A stretch of DNA of 56,111 nt from Cyanobium sp. NIES-981 (GTDB lineage: Bacteria; Cyanobacteriota; Cyanobacteriia; PCC-6307; Cyanobiaceae), in contig CAMDEM010000015.1 of the NCBI GenBank assembly GCA_945896675.1, forward strand, positions 1 to 56,111. The letters run 5' to 3'. Both the position numbers and the translations under genes were made by a program. Below the pieces are notes generated by a model, which saw only the letters and a program-made list of their open reading frames with translations, did no database searches and was not told where the DNA came from. Below, one piece after another: positions 42,631-50,652 of this stretch (the stretch's first letter is position 1; the number at the start of each line of letters is the position of its first letter).

Positions 42631-43308
42631 GTGCGCAAAAGATTTGGTTCGTTGGCAACGCTTGCGGCCTTGGCCTGGGTGCTGGCGATGCCAGCGGCCC
42701 AGGCCAGGGAGGTGATCGTGGTGGCAGGCGACACCCTGGAGGCCATCGCCCTCACCTATGGGGTCAGCCTGGAAGCCCTGATCCGGGCCAACGGGATTCA
42801 GGACCCAAGCCGCTTGCAAATTGGCCAGAAACTTCAGCTCCCCAAGTCACCCATGGGGGGATCAAGCCGGGCTCAGCCGGCCTCCAGGGTCAGCGAAGCC
42901 ATCGCACCACCGCCACCACCAGGGAGTGATGGCAGCTCCGCCGCCGCCCTGTTGCTCAGCCCCGCCGAACGCCGCGACCGGGCCGAAATCGACCTGCGCG
43001 ATCAAAGTGGGCGTAGCCGCTGGAAATGGTTCAGCGCTTCGGCGGTCGACTGGGCTGGTTGGACCTTGCATCCGGGTGGGGTACGGATCGCCTTGGTCAA
43101 ACCCGCGATCCAGGATGTGGGCCTGCGCACCTCCGCTGCCACGGCCATCGCGGTGCAATGTGAAAGCCTGCGGCAAACCTGGCGCATCGATGGCAGCTGG
43201 AGCCCCTGGACAACCCCGGCGCCGGGTTCAATCGGCCAACGGATTGTGCTGGATCTCTGCAGCAACACCCTGGAGGGGCCAGCCGTTCCCGTGGCACCCC
43301 TGCCCTAG
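42631..43308 (+). CDS. exported LysM-domain protein
   Basis: A 225-residue secreted protein: signal peptide LATLAALAWVLAMPAAQA, LysM peptidoglycan-binding domain at residues 28-71 (VIVVAGDTLEAIALTYGVSL; LIRANGIQDPSRLQIGQKL), a Pro/Ser-rich linker, and a C-terminal part with SRWKWFSASAVDWAGWTLHP and IAVQCESLRQTWRIDGSWSP plus two cysteines. The start is the GTG at 42631. LysM anchors proteins to the cell wall; the C-terminal domain is unknown. It lies divergent from the GT4 gene across 183 bp in which no gene is visible. Confidence 0.88.
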   Translation: MRKRFGSLATLAALAWVLAMPAAQAREVIVVAGDTLEAIALTYGVSLEALIRANGIQDPSRLQIGQKLQLPKSPMGGSSRAQPASRVSEAIAPPPPPGSDGSSAAALLLSPAERRDRAEIDLRDQSGRSRWKWFSASAVDWAGWTLHPGGVRIALVKPAIQDVGLRTSAATAIAVQCESLRQTWRIDGSWSPWTTPAPGSIGQRIVLDLCSNTLEGPAVPVAPLP

Positions 43309-43379
43309 GGGCCAACGCCGCTGCCCTAGGGAACACTGTTATTAGATCCCCTGCTCAAGTCTTGGCTCCCCTGCTCAAG
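43301..43379. repeat. two consecutive short direct repeats of about 20-bp period
   Basis: TGCCCTAGGG occurs at 43301-43310 (spanning the LysM stop) and 43322-43331, 21 bp apart. TCCCCTGCTCAAG occurs at 43347-43359 and 43367-43379, 20 bp apart. Both are exact. They fill the space before the small exported-protein gene at 43412 and look like replication-slippage duplications. Confidence 0.7.
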
Positions 43380-43411
43380 AGCATTACCTTGAGGGCTACA
43401 GCCCCAGCCCG

Positions 43412-43885
43412 ATGTCAAAGCTTCAACGGCTCTTCCCTGCTTTATCAGCCGCCTGCCTCGCCCTCGGCTCGGGCTATGCCCACGCCCAAACCCCAACCGC
43501 CGCCCCTGCTGCCACTCCAGCCCCGGCCACCACAAGCCCCGCAACCCTCAAGCCCGCATCCGGCACGTCGATCACCGACATGTCCCTATCCCATGCGGTG
43601 AACATCTGCGAGTTGGCCGTCATCGCCAAGGTGCCGGTGCAAACCAGCCTTGCCACCGCTGCCCGGGCCATGGCCTATGTGATTCAGAACCAGCACGGCG
43701 CCCAGGTCGCCAGCACGGCCACCCTCACCCCCGAACAAATGTTCGATGGGTCGCTGATCGAGATCGTGACCAAGGTGAATAGCGGTTGCCTCGCCAAGCT
43801 CAACGCCACCGATCAGAAAACCGTGACCACCCTGGTCGCTGGCATTAATGCCGCGGCCAAGCTGCAGCCGAACCCGGCCCCCTAG
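43412..43885 (+). CDS. small exported protein of unknown function
   Basis: A 157-residue exported protein: signal peptide MSKLQRLFPALSAACLALGS followed by an Ala/Pro/Thr-rich linker (TPTAAPAATPAPATTSPATL) and a helical domain with ITDMSLSHAVNICELAVIAK, VPVQTSLATAARAMAYVIQN, LTPEQMFDGSLIEIVTKVNS and GCLAKLNATDQKTVTTLVAG. Two cysteines could form a disulfide. I recall similar picocyanobacterial proteins labelled cAMP phosphodiesterase, but no metal-binding phosphodiesterase motif is seen, so I would not use that name. The ATG at 43412 is a clear start. Confidence 0.75.
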   Translation: MSKLQRLFPALSAACLALGSGYAHAQTPTAAPAATPAPATTSPATLKPASGTSITDMSLSHAVNICELAVIAKVPVQTSLATAARAMAYVIQNQHGAQVASTATLTPEQMFDGSLIEIVTKVNSGCLAKLNATDQKTVTTLVAGINAAAKLQPNPAP

Positions 43886-43936
43886 GCGCCCCTGGGAGCC
43901 TAAAAAGGCAGGGCAACAGCGCTTTGGGGAAAACCG

Positions 43937-45538
43937 GTGAGAACTAGCCAGGCCACCGGCTCGCCACGCTGGTGGGTAGCCAGCGATTTCGATGGTTTTT
44001 TGGGATTGGGCCTCGACAACCTGATCCAAATTCTGCTGATCGTGAGCTTGTGCCGCGGGGTGCTCGGCTACCCAAATGCCCTGATCTTTGGCACCATCCT
44101 TCCCGCCACAGGGATCAGCCTGGTGATTGGAAACCTGGCCTATGCCCGCCAGGCCTTCGAACTCGCCAAACGCGAACAGCGCAGTGATCGCACGGCCCTG
44201 CCGTATGGCATCAACACGGTGAGCCTGTTTGCCTATGTGTTCTTGGTGATGCTGCCGGTCAAGCTCGCCGGCCTGGGCCAAGGGCTGGATGAGGCGGAGG
44301 CCGTGCGGCTCTCTTGGCAAGCGGGGCTCGTGGCCTGCCTGGGTTCGGGCTTGATTGAAGCCTCCTGTGCCTTTGGAGCCGATCTCCTACGGCGCTGGCT
44401 GCCCCGGGCGGCCCTGCTCTCCACCCTGGCTGGCATTGCCCTGGGCTACATCTCCCTCGGCTTTTTGCTGCGCACCTATGCCCACCCTGTGGTGGGGCTG
44501 GCGGTGCTGGGGGTGATCTTGATCACCTACTACGGCAAGGTGCGGCTGCCCTTGCCCGGGGGCCTGGTTGCCGTGTTGGTTGGCATTCCCTTGGCCTGGG
44601 CCAGTGGGCTGATCTCGATTGATGCCGCCAGCTGGAGCAGCAATGCCCAGCAAGTGGGCTTGAGGATTCCCCACCTGGAATTGGCCAGTCTCTGGCAAGC
44701 CCGGGGCCAACTGCTCCCCTGGCTGGGGGTGATTGTGCCCATGGGCCTATTCAACGTGCTCGGCTCCCTCCAAAACATCGAAAGTGCCGAAGCAGCCGGG
44801 GATCGCTACCCCGTGCGCAGCTCCCTACTGATCAATGGCATCGGCACCATCGCCGCGGCTGGGCTGGGCTCCTGTTTTCCCACCACGCTTTACATCGGCC
44901 ATCCAGGCTGGAAAGCCATGGGGGCCCGCATTGGCTACTCCTGGTTGAACGGCGTGGTGATGGGGGTGGCTTGCCTCAGCGGCATCTTTGGCCTGGTGGG
45001 CCAGCTGGTGCCGATCGAAGCGGGGATGGCGATCGTGCTCTACATCGGCATCGTGATTGCGGCGCAAGCATTCCAGGCAACCCCGGCGGCCCATGCCCCT
45101 GCCGTTGTGATCGGCCTGCTGCCGGGCCTGGCGGGCTGGGGGTCGTTGATGCTCAAGGCCGGTCTCCGGGCAGGTGGGGCGGGCACCAGCGCCGAGCCCT
45201 TTGGGCCAAGCCTGGTGACCAGCTTGGCCCAAGCCGATGTCTGGGCCAGCGGGGCCTTTGCCCTCGAACAGGGCCAAATCATTACGGCCATGCTCCTGGC
45301 GGGATTGCTGGTGTTTGTGATTGAGCAACGCTTCCTGGCCGCCAGTGGCTGCGCCCTAGCAGCAGCGCTGTGTTCCTGGTTTGGCGTGATCCACGCCTGG
45401 CAATTCAGCCAAGCTGACACCGTGCTCCAGGTGGGCTGGGGCGTTGGCAGCCGCTGGGCCCTGGGCTATGGCTTGATGGCCCTGATGTTGGCCCTGAGCC
45501 ACCTAGCGATCCGCCGGCCGCCCGGCCACCAGCCATAG
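43937..45538 (+). CDS. NCS2-type (uracil/xanthine-like) permease
   Basis: A 533-residue membrane permease with 12-14 helices. It begins WWVASDFDGFLGLGLDNLIQ and shows GVLGYPNALIFGTILPATGI, QRSDRTALPYGINTVSLFAY, GVIVPMGLFNVLGSLQNIES and CFPTTLYIGHPGWKAMGARI, which fit the NCS2 nucleobase-transporter superfamily, in particular the divergent prokaryotic group. The exact substrate is unknown. The start is GTG at 43937, 51 bp after the previous gene. Its last 36 bp overlap the antisense 3' end of the small membrane protein gene. Confidence 0.8.
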   Translation: MRTSQATGSPRWWVASDFDGFLGLGLDNLIQILLIVSLCRGVLGYPNALIFGTILPATGISLVIGNLAYARQAFELAKREQRSDRTALPYGINTVSLFAYVFLVMLPVKLAGLGQGLDEAEAVRLSWQAGLVACLGSGLIEASCAFGADLLRRWLPRAALLSTLAGIALGYISLGFLLRTYAHPVVGLAVLGVILITYYGKVRLPLPGGLVAVLVGIPLAWASGLISIDAASWSSNAQQVGLRIPHLELASLWQARGQLLPWLGVIVPMGLFNVLGSLQNIESAEAAGDRYPVRSSLLINGIGTIAAAGLGSCFPTTLYIGHPGWKAMGARIGYSWLNGVVMGVACLSGIFGLVGQLVPIEAGMAIVLYIGIVIAAQAFQATPAAHAPAVVIGLLPGLAGWGSLMLKAGLRAGGAGTSAEPFGPSLVTSLAQADVWASGAFALEQGQIITAMLLAGLLVFVIEQRFLAASGCALAAALCSWFGVIHAWQFSQADTVLQVGWGVGSRWALGYGLMALMLALSHLAIRRPPGHQP

Positions 45539-45667
45539 GCCTGCCGGAACGAGCAACCAAGGCAACCAACCGGCATCAAAGATCCCAGTGCCGACGTGCA
45601 AGAGAGGCATGAGCACCAGGTGGCAAAGCCCCAGGGTGATGAAGAGCACCAAGAGAAGGGCAGCCAT
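45503..45667 (-). CDS. small (54-residue) membrane protein
   Basis: A 54-residue peptide, MAALLLVLFITLGLCHLVLM followed by PLLHVGTGIFDAGWLPWLLV and PAGLWLVAGRPADR: two hydrophobic helices joined by a short polar loop. It begins 9 bp after the Sua5 stop, the last gene of a leftward unit, and a HIP1-like GCGATCGC (45669-45676) sits just before its ATG. Its 3' part overlaps the convergent NCS2 gene by 36 bp. Too short for standard gene callers; support is its position, ATG start and strongly hydrophobic non-random composition. Confidence 0.65.
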   Translation of the reverse strand: MAALLLVLFITLGLCHLVLMPLLHVGTGIFDAGWLPWLLVPAGLWLVAGRPADR

Positions 45668-45676
45668 CGCGATCGC

Positions 45677-46285
45677 CTAAATCCCTGCAGGCAGTAGAGC
45701 ACCGGCGCGGAGCACCTGCCAGCCGCCTGGGGCCGCCCCGCCCTGTTGCCAGGCCAGCACCGTGCTCGCCTGCCCGCCCCCCTGGGGCCAGGGCAGCGGT
45801 CCCAGGAGGGCCAGGTCAGGAAACATCCGGGCGGCGTCTTCTGCCGTGGCCGCCGCCGGCTCCCCGGAGGGATTCGCACTCGTGGTGGCGAGGGGGCCAC
45901 TGCAGCGCAGGAGCTCCTGGGCCCTGGGGCAGGCCGGCACCCGGAGCCCCAGGCTGGTGCCTCCCGGATGGAGGGCCTGGAGGGTGGGTCCTTGGGCTGG
46001 CAACACCAGGGTGAGGGCCCCAGGCCATCCCTGCTCGGCCATCGCCAACCACTCCTGACGCCAAGACAGCCCCAGCACGCCCTGCAATTGCTCCAGGTCT
46101 GCGCCCATCAGGATTAAGGGCTTGTCGGAGGGGCGCTGCTTCAAGCGCCAGAGCTCGGCGGCCTGGGCGGGGCAGGCCGCCAGGGCCGGCAGGGTGTCGG
46201 TGGGGAACAGTGCCGCCTCGCCTGCGGCCAGCCGCAGGGCCAAATCCTCGGGCCCCAGCAACCGCTCCAAGCCAAGGCCACTCAT
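45677..46285 (-). CDS. L-threonylcarbamoyladenylate synthase (Sua5/YciO/YrdC family)
   Basis: A 202-residue enzyme making threonylcarbamoyl-AMP for the universal tRNA t6A37 modification. It has the YrdC signature: LFPTDTLPALAACPAQAAEL, WRLKQRPSDKPLILMGADLE and ATTSANPSGEPAAATAEDAA, which supply the nucleotide and carbonate sites. Length fits the short TsaC/YrdC form rather than the two-domain Sua5. Its ATG overlaps the prmC stop (ATGA, 46282-46285). The protein is cytoplasmic. Because tRNA-Thr is one of its substrates, a link is only biochemical, not regulatory. Confidence 0.93.
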   Translation of the reverse strand: MSGLGLERLLGPEDLALRLAAGEAALFPTDTLPALAACPAQAAELWRLKQRPSDKPLILMGADLEQLQGVLGLSWRQEWLAMAEQGWPGALTLVLPAQGPTLQALHPGGTSLGLRVPACPRAQELLRCSGPLATTSANPSGEPAAATAEDAARMFPDLALLGPLPWPQGGGQASTVLAWQQGGAAPGGWQVLRAGALLPAGI

Positions 46286-47277
46286 GGCTGCAGCCCTTCG
46301 AGGCCAGCGGCTGGGGGGCGCCGGGCGGCCGCAAAGCGCTGGATGCCCTCCAAATCCGGGTAGCTCCTCACCTGCTCCAACCCGGCATCCATCAACAGTC
46401 CCTGAACCGCCAGGCTTTGGTCGTGGTGGTGCTCCAGCAGCAACCAGCCGCCTGGAGCCAAGGCCTTGGCGGCTCCTTCGCCAATGCTGCGAATCGCGTC
46501 GAGACCATCGCGGCCCCCATCCAGGGCCCCGGCCGGTTCGTGGTTACGCACCACCGGATCCAAGGCCGCCCAAACGGCCGTGGGGATGTACGGGGGATTG
46601 GAAACCACCAACTCCAGCTGCCCCCAAAAGGGCTGCAGCGGCTCCCACCAGCTGCCCAGCAGCAGCTCAACCGAGGCCATGGGCCCCTCCCTTGGCGCCT
46701 GAAGGTTGCCGGTGGCGATGGCGATGGCTTCCGGGCTTTGCTCCACCGCAAAACCCCGGCTCCCTGGCCAAGCCCGCGCCAAGGCCAGGGCTAAACAACC
46801 CGACCCCGTGCCCAAATCAGCCCACAGCGCCGGTCCGCGGCCCCCCATCAACCCCAGGGCCAACTCCACCAACAACTCCGTTTCCTGCCGGGGGATCAAC
46901 ACGCCTGGGGCCACGTCCAGCTGGAGATCGCGCCACGGACAAAGACCCACCAGGTATTGGAGGGGTTCAGCCGATTGGAGATGGCGATCCCAAAGGGCCG
47001 CCAAGCCATCCAACGACCTGCTGAGGGCCACCTGGCGGCCGGGGTTCAGGTGCAGGAGCTGAAGCTCCTGCCAGCGCAGACCACCGCCCAAATCGAGCAG
47101 CCAATCGAGATCACTGGATTGGCCGCCCTTCGCCAATTGCTCCTGGCGCCAGCCCAAGATCTGCTGGCCTGGGAGCAGCTCGGCAAAGAGGGGCTCCCTG
47201 GTTGCAATCTCACTGGTGGCAATCTCACTGGTGGCAGGCTCACCAAAGGGCTGATCGCCGCTGCACTCCTGGGCCAT
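46282..47277 (-). CDS. prmC: peptide chain release factor N5-glutamine methyltransferase PrmC
   Basis: A 331-residue enzyme that methylates the GGQ glutamine of release factors 1 and 2. SAM-binding motif LWADLGTGSGCLALALARAW; catalytic VVSNPPYIPTAVWAALDPVV (NPPY); PrmC N-terminal helices LDWLLDLGGGLRWQELQLLH are visible. The N-terminus contains a five-residue repeat (EPATSEIATSEIATREP) coded by three 15-bp tandem copies, which would be outside the fold. The start is the ATG at 47277. The gene lies between dprA (10 bp upstream) and sua5 (overlap of 4 bp) in the leftward unit. Confidence 0.93.
   Translation of the reverse strand: MAQECSGDQPFGEPATSEIATSEIATREPLFAELLPGQQILGWRQEQLAKGGQSSDLDWLLDLGGGLRWQELQLLHLNPGRQVALSRSLDGLAALWDRHLQSAEPLQYLVGLCPWRDLQLDVAPGVLIPRQETELLVELALGLMGGRGPALWADLGTGSGCLALALARAWPGSRGFAVEQSPEAIAIATGNLQAPREGPMASVELLLGSWWEPLQPFWGQLELVVSNPPYIPTAVWAALDPVVRNHEPAGALDGGRDGLDAIRSIGEGAAKALAPGGWLLLEHHHDQSLAVQGLLMDAGLEQVRSYPDLEGIQRFAAARRPPAAGLEGLQP
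47199..47243. repeat. three tandem 15-bp copies inside the prmC 5' end
   Basis: TGGTTGCAATCTCAC (47199-47213), TGGTGGCAATCTCAC (47214-47228) and TGGTGGCAGGCTCAC (47229-47243) follow each other without spacer. The minus strand reads as the repeated peptide EIATS/EPATS. Copy number could vary by slippage without shifting the reading frame, because the unit is 15 bp. Confidence 0.85.
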
Positions 47278-47286
47278 GGGCAGATT

Positions 47287-48486
47287 TTAAAGGGGGCTCC
47301 AGCAGAGGCCAGGCTCCGCCCGCAGCTCCCCGGCCAATTCCAGCTGAAGCAGGCGTGAGGCCAGGGTTGCCGCCGGCTGATCCAGGGCCAGGCATAGCTG
47401 CTCTAAGGATGCACCCTGCCCCACGGCCACCATCAACTCGGGATCCGGGCGCACCGCCGCGAGGCGCCGAGGGCCTGCCGGCTCGGCCAGCCCTGGGGCC
47501 GCCAAGGGGCCAGGGCCCAACTGGCGAATCAAATCCGCCGGATCCAAGAGCACACTGCGGCCCTGGGCCAACAGACGATTGCTGCCCGCCGCGGAGGCTT
47601 TCCCCGCATCCGCTGGCACCACCCACAGGGGCAATTGCTCGCGCCAGGCCAACTCAGCGGACAGCAGCGCCCCACTCTTGAGCGGGCATTCCACCAGCAC
47701 CACCCCGGAAGCCAGGGCCACCTGCAGGCGATTACGGGCCGCGAAGTGGCCCGCCTTCACGGGAGCGCCAGGCCCCTGCTCACTCACCAGCAACCCGGAG
47801 ACCCCCACCTGGCGCTGCAATTCAGCGTGATGACGGGGGTAAACCCGCTCCAGGGGCGTGCCCAAAACAGCCACAGGCCTCCCTCCCGCGGCCAAGCAGC
47901 CCCGGTGGGCGGCCCCATCAATCCCTTCTGCCAATCCACTCACCACCGGCCAGCCAGCCCTGGCCAAAGCAGCTCCAATCGCATGGGCCATCGACTGGCC
48001 ATGCAGGGAGGGGTGCCGGGTCCCGACCACGGCAATGGCCCGGCGCCTCTGCAAGAGGGGCCAGAGCGATCCCTGGCCCTGCCAATAAAGGGCCATGGGC
48101 GGCCGCTCAAGCTCACCCATGGAGCGGGGGAAAGGCCTATCGCCCGGCAGCAACACCCGCCGGGCAACGCCCTTGCGGCGCAACTGGTCGAGGGGCTGGG
48201 GACCCCAGCGCTCGCGGTAGTGGCCCAAGCGCTGGCCAAGCCTGGGACCAAAACCTGGCAACGCCTCAAACAAGCCGATCGGGGCCTGCCACGCCTCAGC
48301 CCAAGAGCCAAACAGGGCCTGAATTTGGGCCAACCGCGACCAGCCCAGCCCAGGACAGCCACTCCAGAGCAACCACCAGAGGCGGCTCTGCTCCGGCCAG
48401 GCCCCCTGGCCAACAGGGCCACCATCGGAGACACCATTTGAGGCGCCCGCAGGGGCACCATCGGGGAACTGCAACAACGCACCCAT
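47287..48486 (-). CDS. dprA: DNA processing protein DprA
   Basis: A 399-residue protein that protects incoming single-stranded DNA and loads RecA in natural transformation. After an N-terminal SAM-like helix-hairpin domain (PIGLFEALPGFGPRLGQRLG) comes the Rossmann fold with IAVVGTRHPSLHGQSMAHAI, GWPVVSGLAEGIDGAAHRGC, LERVYPRHHAELQRQVGVSG and GHFAARNRLQVALASGVVLV, the family's signature. The last 60 residues resemble a winged helix. Start is the ATG at 48486. Presence of DprA implies competence capacity but not proof of it. It is co-directional with prmC and the thioesterase. Confidence 0.95.
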   Translation of the reverse strand: MGALLQFPDGAPAGASNGVSDGGPVGQGAWPEQSRLWWLLWSGCPGLGWSRLAQIQALFGSWAEAWQAPIGLFEALPGFGPRLGQRLGHYRERWGPQPLDQLRRKGVARRVLLPGDRPFPRSMGELERPPMALYWQGQGSLWPLLQRRRAIAVVGTRHPSLHGQSMAHAIGAALARAGWPVVSGLAEGIDGAAHRGCLAAGGRPVAVLGTPLERVYPRHHAELQRQVGVSGLLVSEQGPGAPVKAGHFAARNRLQVALASGVVLVECPLKSGALLSAELAWREQLPLWVVPADAGKASAAGSNRLLAQGRSVLLDPADLIRQLGPGPLAAPGLAEPAGPRRLAAVRPDPELMVAVGQGASLEQLCLALDQPAATLASRLLQLELAGELRAEPGLCWSPL

Positions 48487-48512
48487 GCCATCAGTACATT
48501 TGTACTGAAACT

Positions 48513-48971
48513 CTATTGCGGGCCGCGCACCAGGTTGTCAACGGCGGCAGCCAGCTCGGCCGGCAGGCGCCGCAGCACCCTGCGATGCCCAGGGCCCGCC
48601 GAGCAATCCACCAAAACCAAATCCACCCGGGCCTCGGCGGCCAGGGCGCCACCGGGCGTCACAAACCAACTCCGCCAGGGCAACTTCACGCCCCTGCGGG
48701 GCAGCACCTCACTGAAGAGCTGCACGACATCGCCATGGAGCAGGGCCTGCTTGTAATCAACGGCCACATGCACCAAGGGGAGTTCGAGCCCCTGGGCCGA
48801 CAGATCGCTGTAGGCCAAGCCAACGGCCGCCAAAGCCTCCACCCGGGCCTCCTCCAGCCAGGCCAGATAGGCGCCATGCCACATCACGCCGGCATGGTCG
48901 GTGTGTTGGGGCAGCACCCGCCGCTCCAATCGCCACCCCCTGGGCGGATGGGACTCCATCACGGTCTGCAT
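48513..48971 (-). CDS. hotdog-fold acyl-CoA thioesterase (4HBT family)
   Basis: A 152-residue hotdog protein. The first strand RLERRVLPQHTDHAGVMWHG has the catalytic Asp, followed by the long hotdog helix AYLAWLEEARVEALAAVGLA and later LPLVHVAVDYKQALLHGDVV and LPWRSWFVTPGGALAAEARV. This matches the 4-hydroxybenzoyl-CoA thioesterase group. In cyanobacteria such a protein hydrolyses 1,4-dihydroxy-2-naphthoyl-CoA in phylloquinone synthesis; the assignment is likely but not proven by sequence. The ATG at 48971 is chosen; ATG 48959 and TTG 48986 are alternatives. It is the first gene of the leftward dprA-prmC-sua5 unit. Confidence 0.8.
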   Translation of the reverse strand: MQTVMESHPPRGWRLERRVLPQHTDHAGVMWHGAYLAWLEEARVEALAAVGLAYSDLSAQGLELPLVHVAVDYKQALLHGDVVQLFSEVLPRRGVKLPWRSWFVTPGGALAAEARVDLVLVDCSAGPGHRRVLRRLPAELAAAVDNLVRGPQ

Positions 48972-49022
48972 GGCGGCTGCTCCCAACCCACGGATGGGCC
49001 ATAGGCTGCCCCAGAGCCAAGG

Positions 49023-49877
49023 GTGAACCGCGTGTTTCGCAACGTTTTAATTGCCGACTCCGGCAAAGGCCATGTCGAAGAGATGGTTCGCATGCTGCGC
49101 GACATCCCCGCCGTGCGCCAAGCCCGTCTCAACCTGCTGCACGTGGTGCCCGAGCAGGCCGGCGAAAGCTTCACCGAACACTCCCAAAAGGCTGCCGGCA
49201 TCGTGGCCGAAGCCGTGCAACGGCTCGGGCTCAACCCCAGCGACGTGAACACGATCATTCGCCAAGGCGACATCAAGCAAACCGTGCTCCAGGTGGCCGA
49301 TGAGCTCGATAGCGATCTGATCGTGATGGGCTCCCGGGGCATGAGCCGGTTGCAAGCGATCCTGAGCAATAGCGCCAGCCAATACGTCTTCCAGCTCTCC
49401 ACCAGGCCGATGTTGCTGGTGCGCGACGACCTCTACATCCGCCACATCAACCGCGTGCTGGTGACCATCGATGGCACCGGAGTCGGGGATGACGCCCTCA
49501 AATTGGCCTGCGAACTGGTGCGCGATATCCCAGGCGGCACCCTTACGGGGGTCCACGTGAGCCGCCAAGACATCACCCCCTCAAGGGGGGGCAAGAGTCC
49601 CGCCGATCTGGTGCTTGAAAAAGCGGTTCAGCGCGCCCGGAGCTTTGGGGTGGAGCTCCAACCGATTCACCGCTCTGGGGATATCGGCCGAACCGTCTGC
49701 AATGCCGCCGACGAGATCAAGGCCGATCTCCTGGTGATTGCCTCCCAGGACCGCCGCCCCGTGGTTGCCAAAAGCTTGGTCGACATCGACCGCCTCCTAG
49801 GTAGCTCCGTAAGCGACTTCATCCGGGTTCACGCCCCCGCACCTGTGTTACTGGTGCGGGAGCCGGAACAGCGCTAG
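49023..49877 (+). CDS. tandem universal stress protein
   Basis: A 284-residue protein of two UspA domains, about residues 1-135 and 140-284. The first has FRNVLIADSGKGHVEEMVRM and LIVMGSRGMSRLQAILSNSA, where the ATP-binding G2xG9xG(S/T) ends in Asn instead of Gly. The second has RVLVTIDGTGVGDDALKLAC and VASQDRRPVVAKS-like sequence leading to RLLGSSVSDFIRVHA. Usp proteins respond to starvation and stress. The GTG at 49023 is the start. The stop lies close to the convergent psbM gene, with a hairpin between them. Confidence 0.9.
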   Translation: MNRVFRNVLIADSGKGHVEEMVRMLRDIPAVRQARLNLLHVVPEQAGESFTEHSQKAAGIVAEAVQRLGLNPSDVNTIIRQGDIKQTVLQVADELDSDLIVMGSRGMSRLQAILSNSASQYVFQLSTRPMLLVRDDLYIRHINRVLVTIDGTGVGDDALKLACELVRDIPGGTLTGVHVSRQDITPSRGGKSPADLVLEKAVQRARSFGVELQPIHRSGDIGRTVCNAADEIKADLLVIASQDRRPVVAKSLVDIDRLLGSSVSDFIRVHAPAPVLLVREPEQR

Positions 49878-49885
49878 AGGGTCCG

Positions 49886-49993
49886 CTAGCCGCCTTGGCG
49901 GCTGTTGGTTTGAATGTAAAGAATAATCAAAAAGACAGCCGGAACCAACACGAACATGAGGCTGGCAACAAAGCCGAGATCGTTGGTTTCCAT
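49886..49993 (-). CDS. psbM: photosystem II reaction center protein M
   Basis: A 35-residue single-helix subunit at the photosystem II dimer interface: [35 protein letters not shown]. The start, the helix and the C-terminal NSRQ are typical of PsbM. It begins at the ATG at 49993. The palindrome TCACCGGTGA (50034-50043) lies about 40 bp upstream of the start and may belong to its promoter. It is too short for automatic callers. Confidence 0.96.
   Translation of the reverse strand: METNDLGFVASLMFVLVPAVFLIILYIQTNSRQGG
49888..49903. terminator. hairpin between usp and psbM (possible bidirectional terminator)
   Basis: AGCCGCC (49888-49894) pairs with GGCGGCT (49897-49903) around a two-base TT. 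It sits in the 3' end of psbM and just after the convergent usp gene. On the plus strand it is followed by GTTGGTTT, only moderately T-rich, so termination is plausible but weak. Confidence 0.3.
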
Positions 49994-50053
49994 GGCTGCT
50001 TAAGACGAAATTTTTAGCGTAAGTGGGACGGTATCACCGGTGAATGGGTGGAT

Positions 50054-50536
50054 TCAGGAGCCTTCACCGCTCGTTGCGGTTTGGTCGCTCTCCTCGCCAT
50101 CTGCCACGGCACCATCGGGCTCCTCACCATCGGGCTCCTCGGCCGCCGGTGGCGTTGGCCACTCCGTCGGCCCAGCTCCAAGGGGTTGGGCCAGGGCCGT
50201 CGCCATGGCGGCGTCCTTGTTGGCCATGCCCGCCTGGGGGCGTGTGAGCACCAAGAGCGATTCCTGTACCAGGGCTTGGCAGGCCAAGCGCCAGTTTTGG
50301 GGCCGCCCCCGCAGCTTCTGATCTTCCACAGCCGTGCGGCCAGTCATCGCCAGGGGTGATGTGGACTCAGGCAGCTCGACAAAACAGGTGATGCACTGGC
50401 CGCAACCACCGCAATTGCCCAGCTTTCCTTTCCAGCCGTAGAGCTCGATGCCCTCCCGCAGGGCCACTTCTCGGAGGTTTTCCCCCGGGTAACACTCCAC
50501 ATCCCGACCTTCACGCACAAAGCGAATGACTGGCAT
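50054..50536 (-). CDS. 2Fe-2S ferredoxin-like protein with acidic tail
   Basis: A 160-residue protein. Residues 1-100 are a ferredoxin-type domain: [20 protein letters not shown], then [20 protein letters not shown] (C-x2-C-x2-C-x2-C-like cluster) and a later Cys in WRLACQALV. This is the cluster-binding 'fdxB-like' group found beside psbB in picocyanobacteria. Residues 101-160 form a Pro/Glu/Asp/Gly-rich tail with the repeat [10 protein letters not shown]. Its partner is unknown, perhaps a photosynthetic electron carrier. It is divergent from psbB across 116 bp and 60 bp upstream of psbM. The ATG at 50536 is a clear start. Confidence 0.85.
   Translation of the reverse strand: MPVIRFVREGRDVECYPGENLREVALREGIELYGWKGKLGNCGGCGQCITCFVELPESTSPLAMTGRTAVEDQKLRGRPQNWRLACQALVQESLLVLTRPQAGMANKDAAMATALAQPLGAGPTEWPTPPAAEEPDGEEPDGAVADGEESDQTATSGEGS
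50111..50140. repeat. perfect tandem 15-bp duplication in the 2Fe-2S gene
   Basis: ACCATCGGGCTCCTC occurs at 50111-50125 and again at 50126-50140 with no mismatch. On the minus strand it encodes the repeated peptide EEPDG in the acidic tail. Confidence 0.9.
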
Positions 50537-50652
50537 GGAGGACTCCCGGGTTGGGCCCCATTGTGAAGCCGCCAGTTGCGCTCCGTAACCAGCCGCCCAG
50601 GAGGGCCCTTCTCGCCCTTACGATCGCCGCACCCACTCCAGACCTACTCCCC

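Noticed and set aside
45541-45900. A 144-codon minus-strand frame across the end of the Sua5 gene.
   Set aside because: It is in a different frame from the Sua5 product and is explained by high GC content. The 54-residue frame with its own ATG is preferred.
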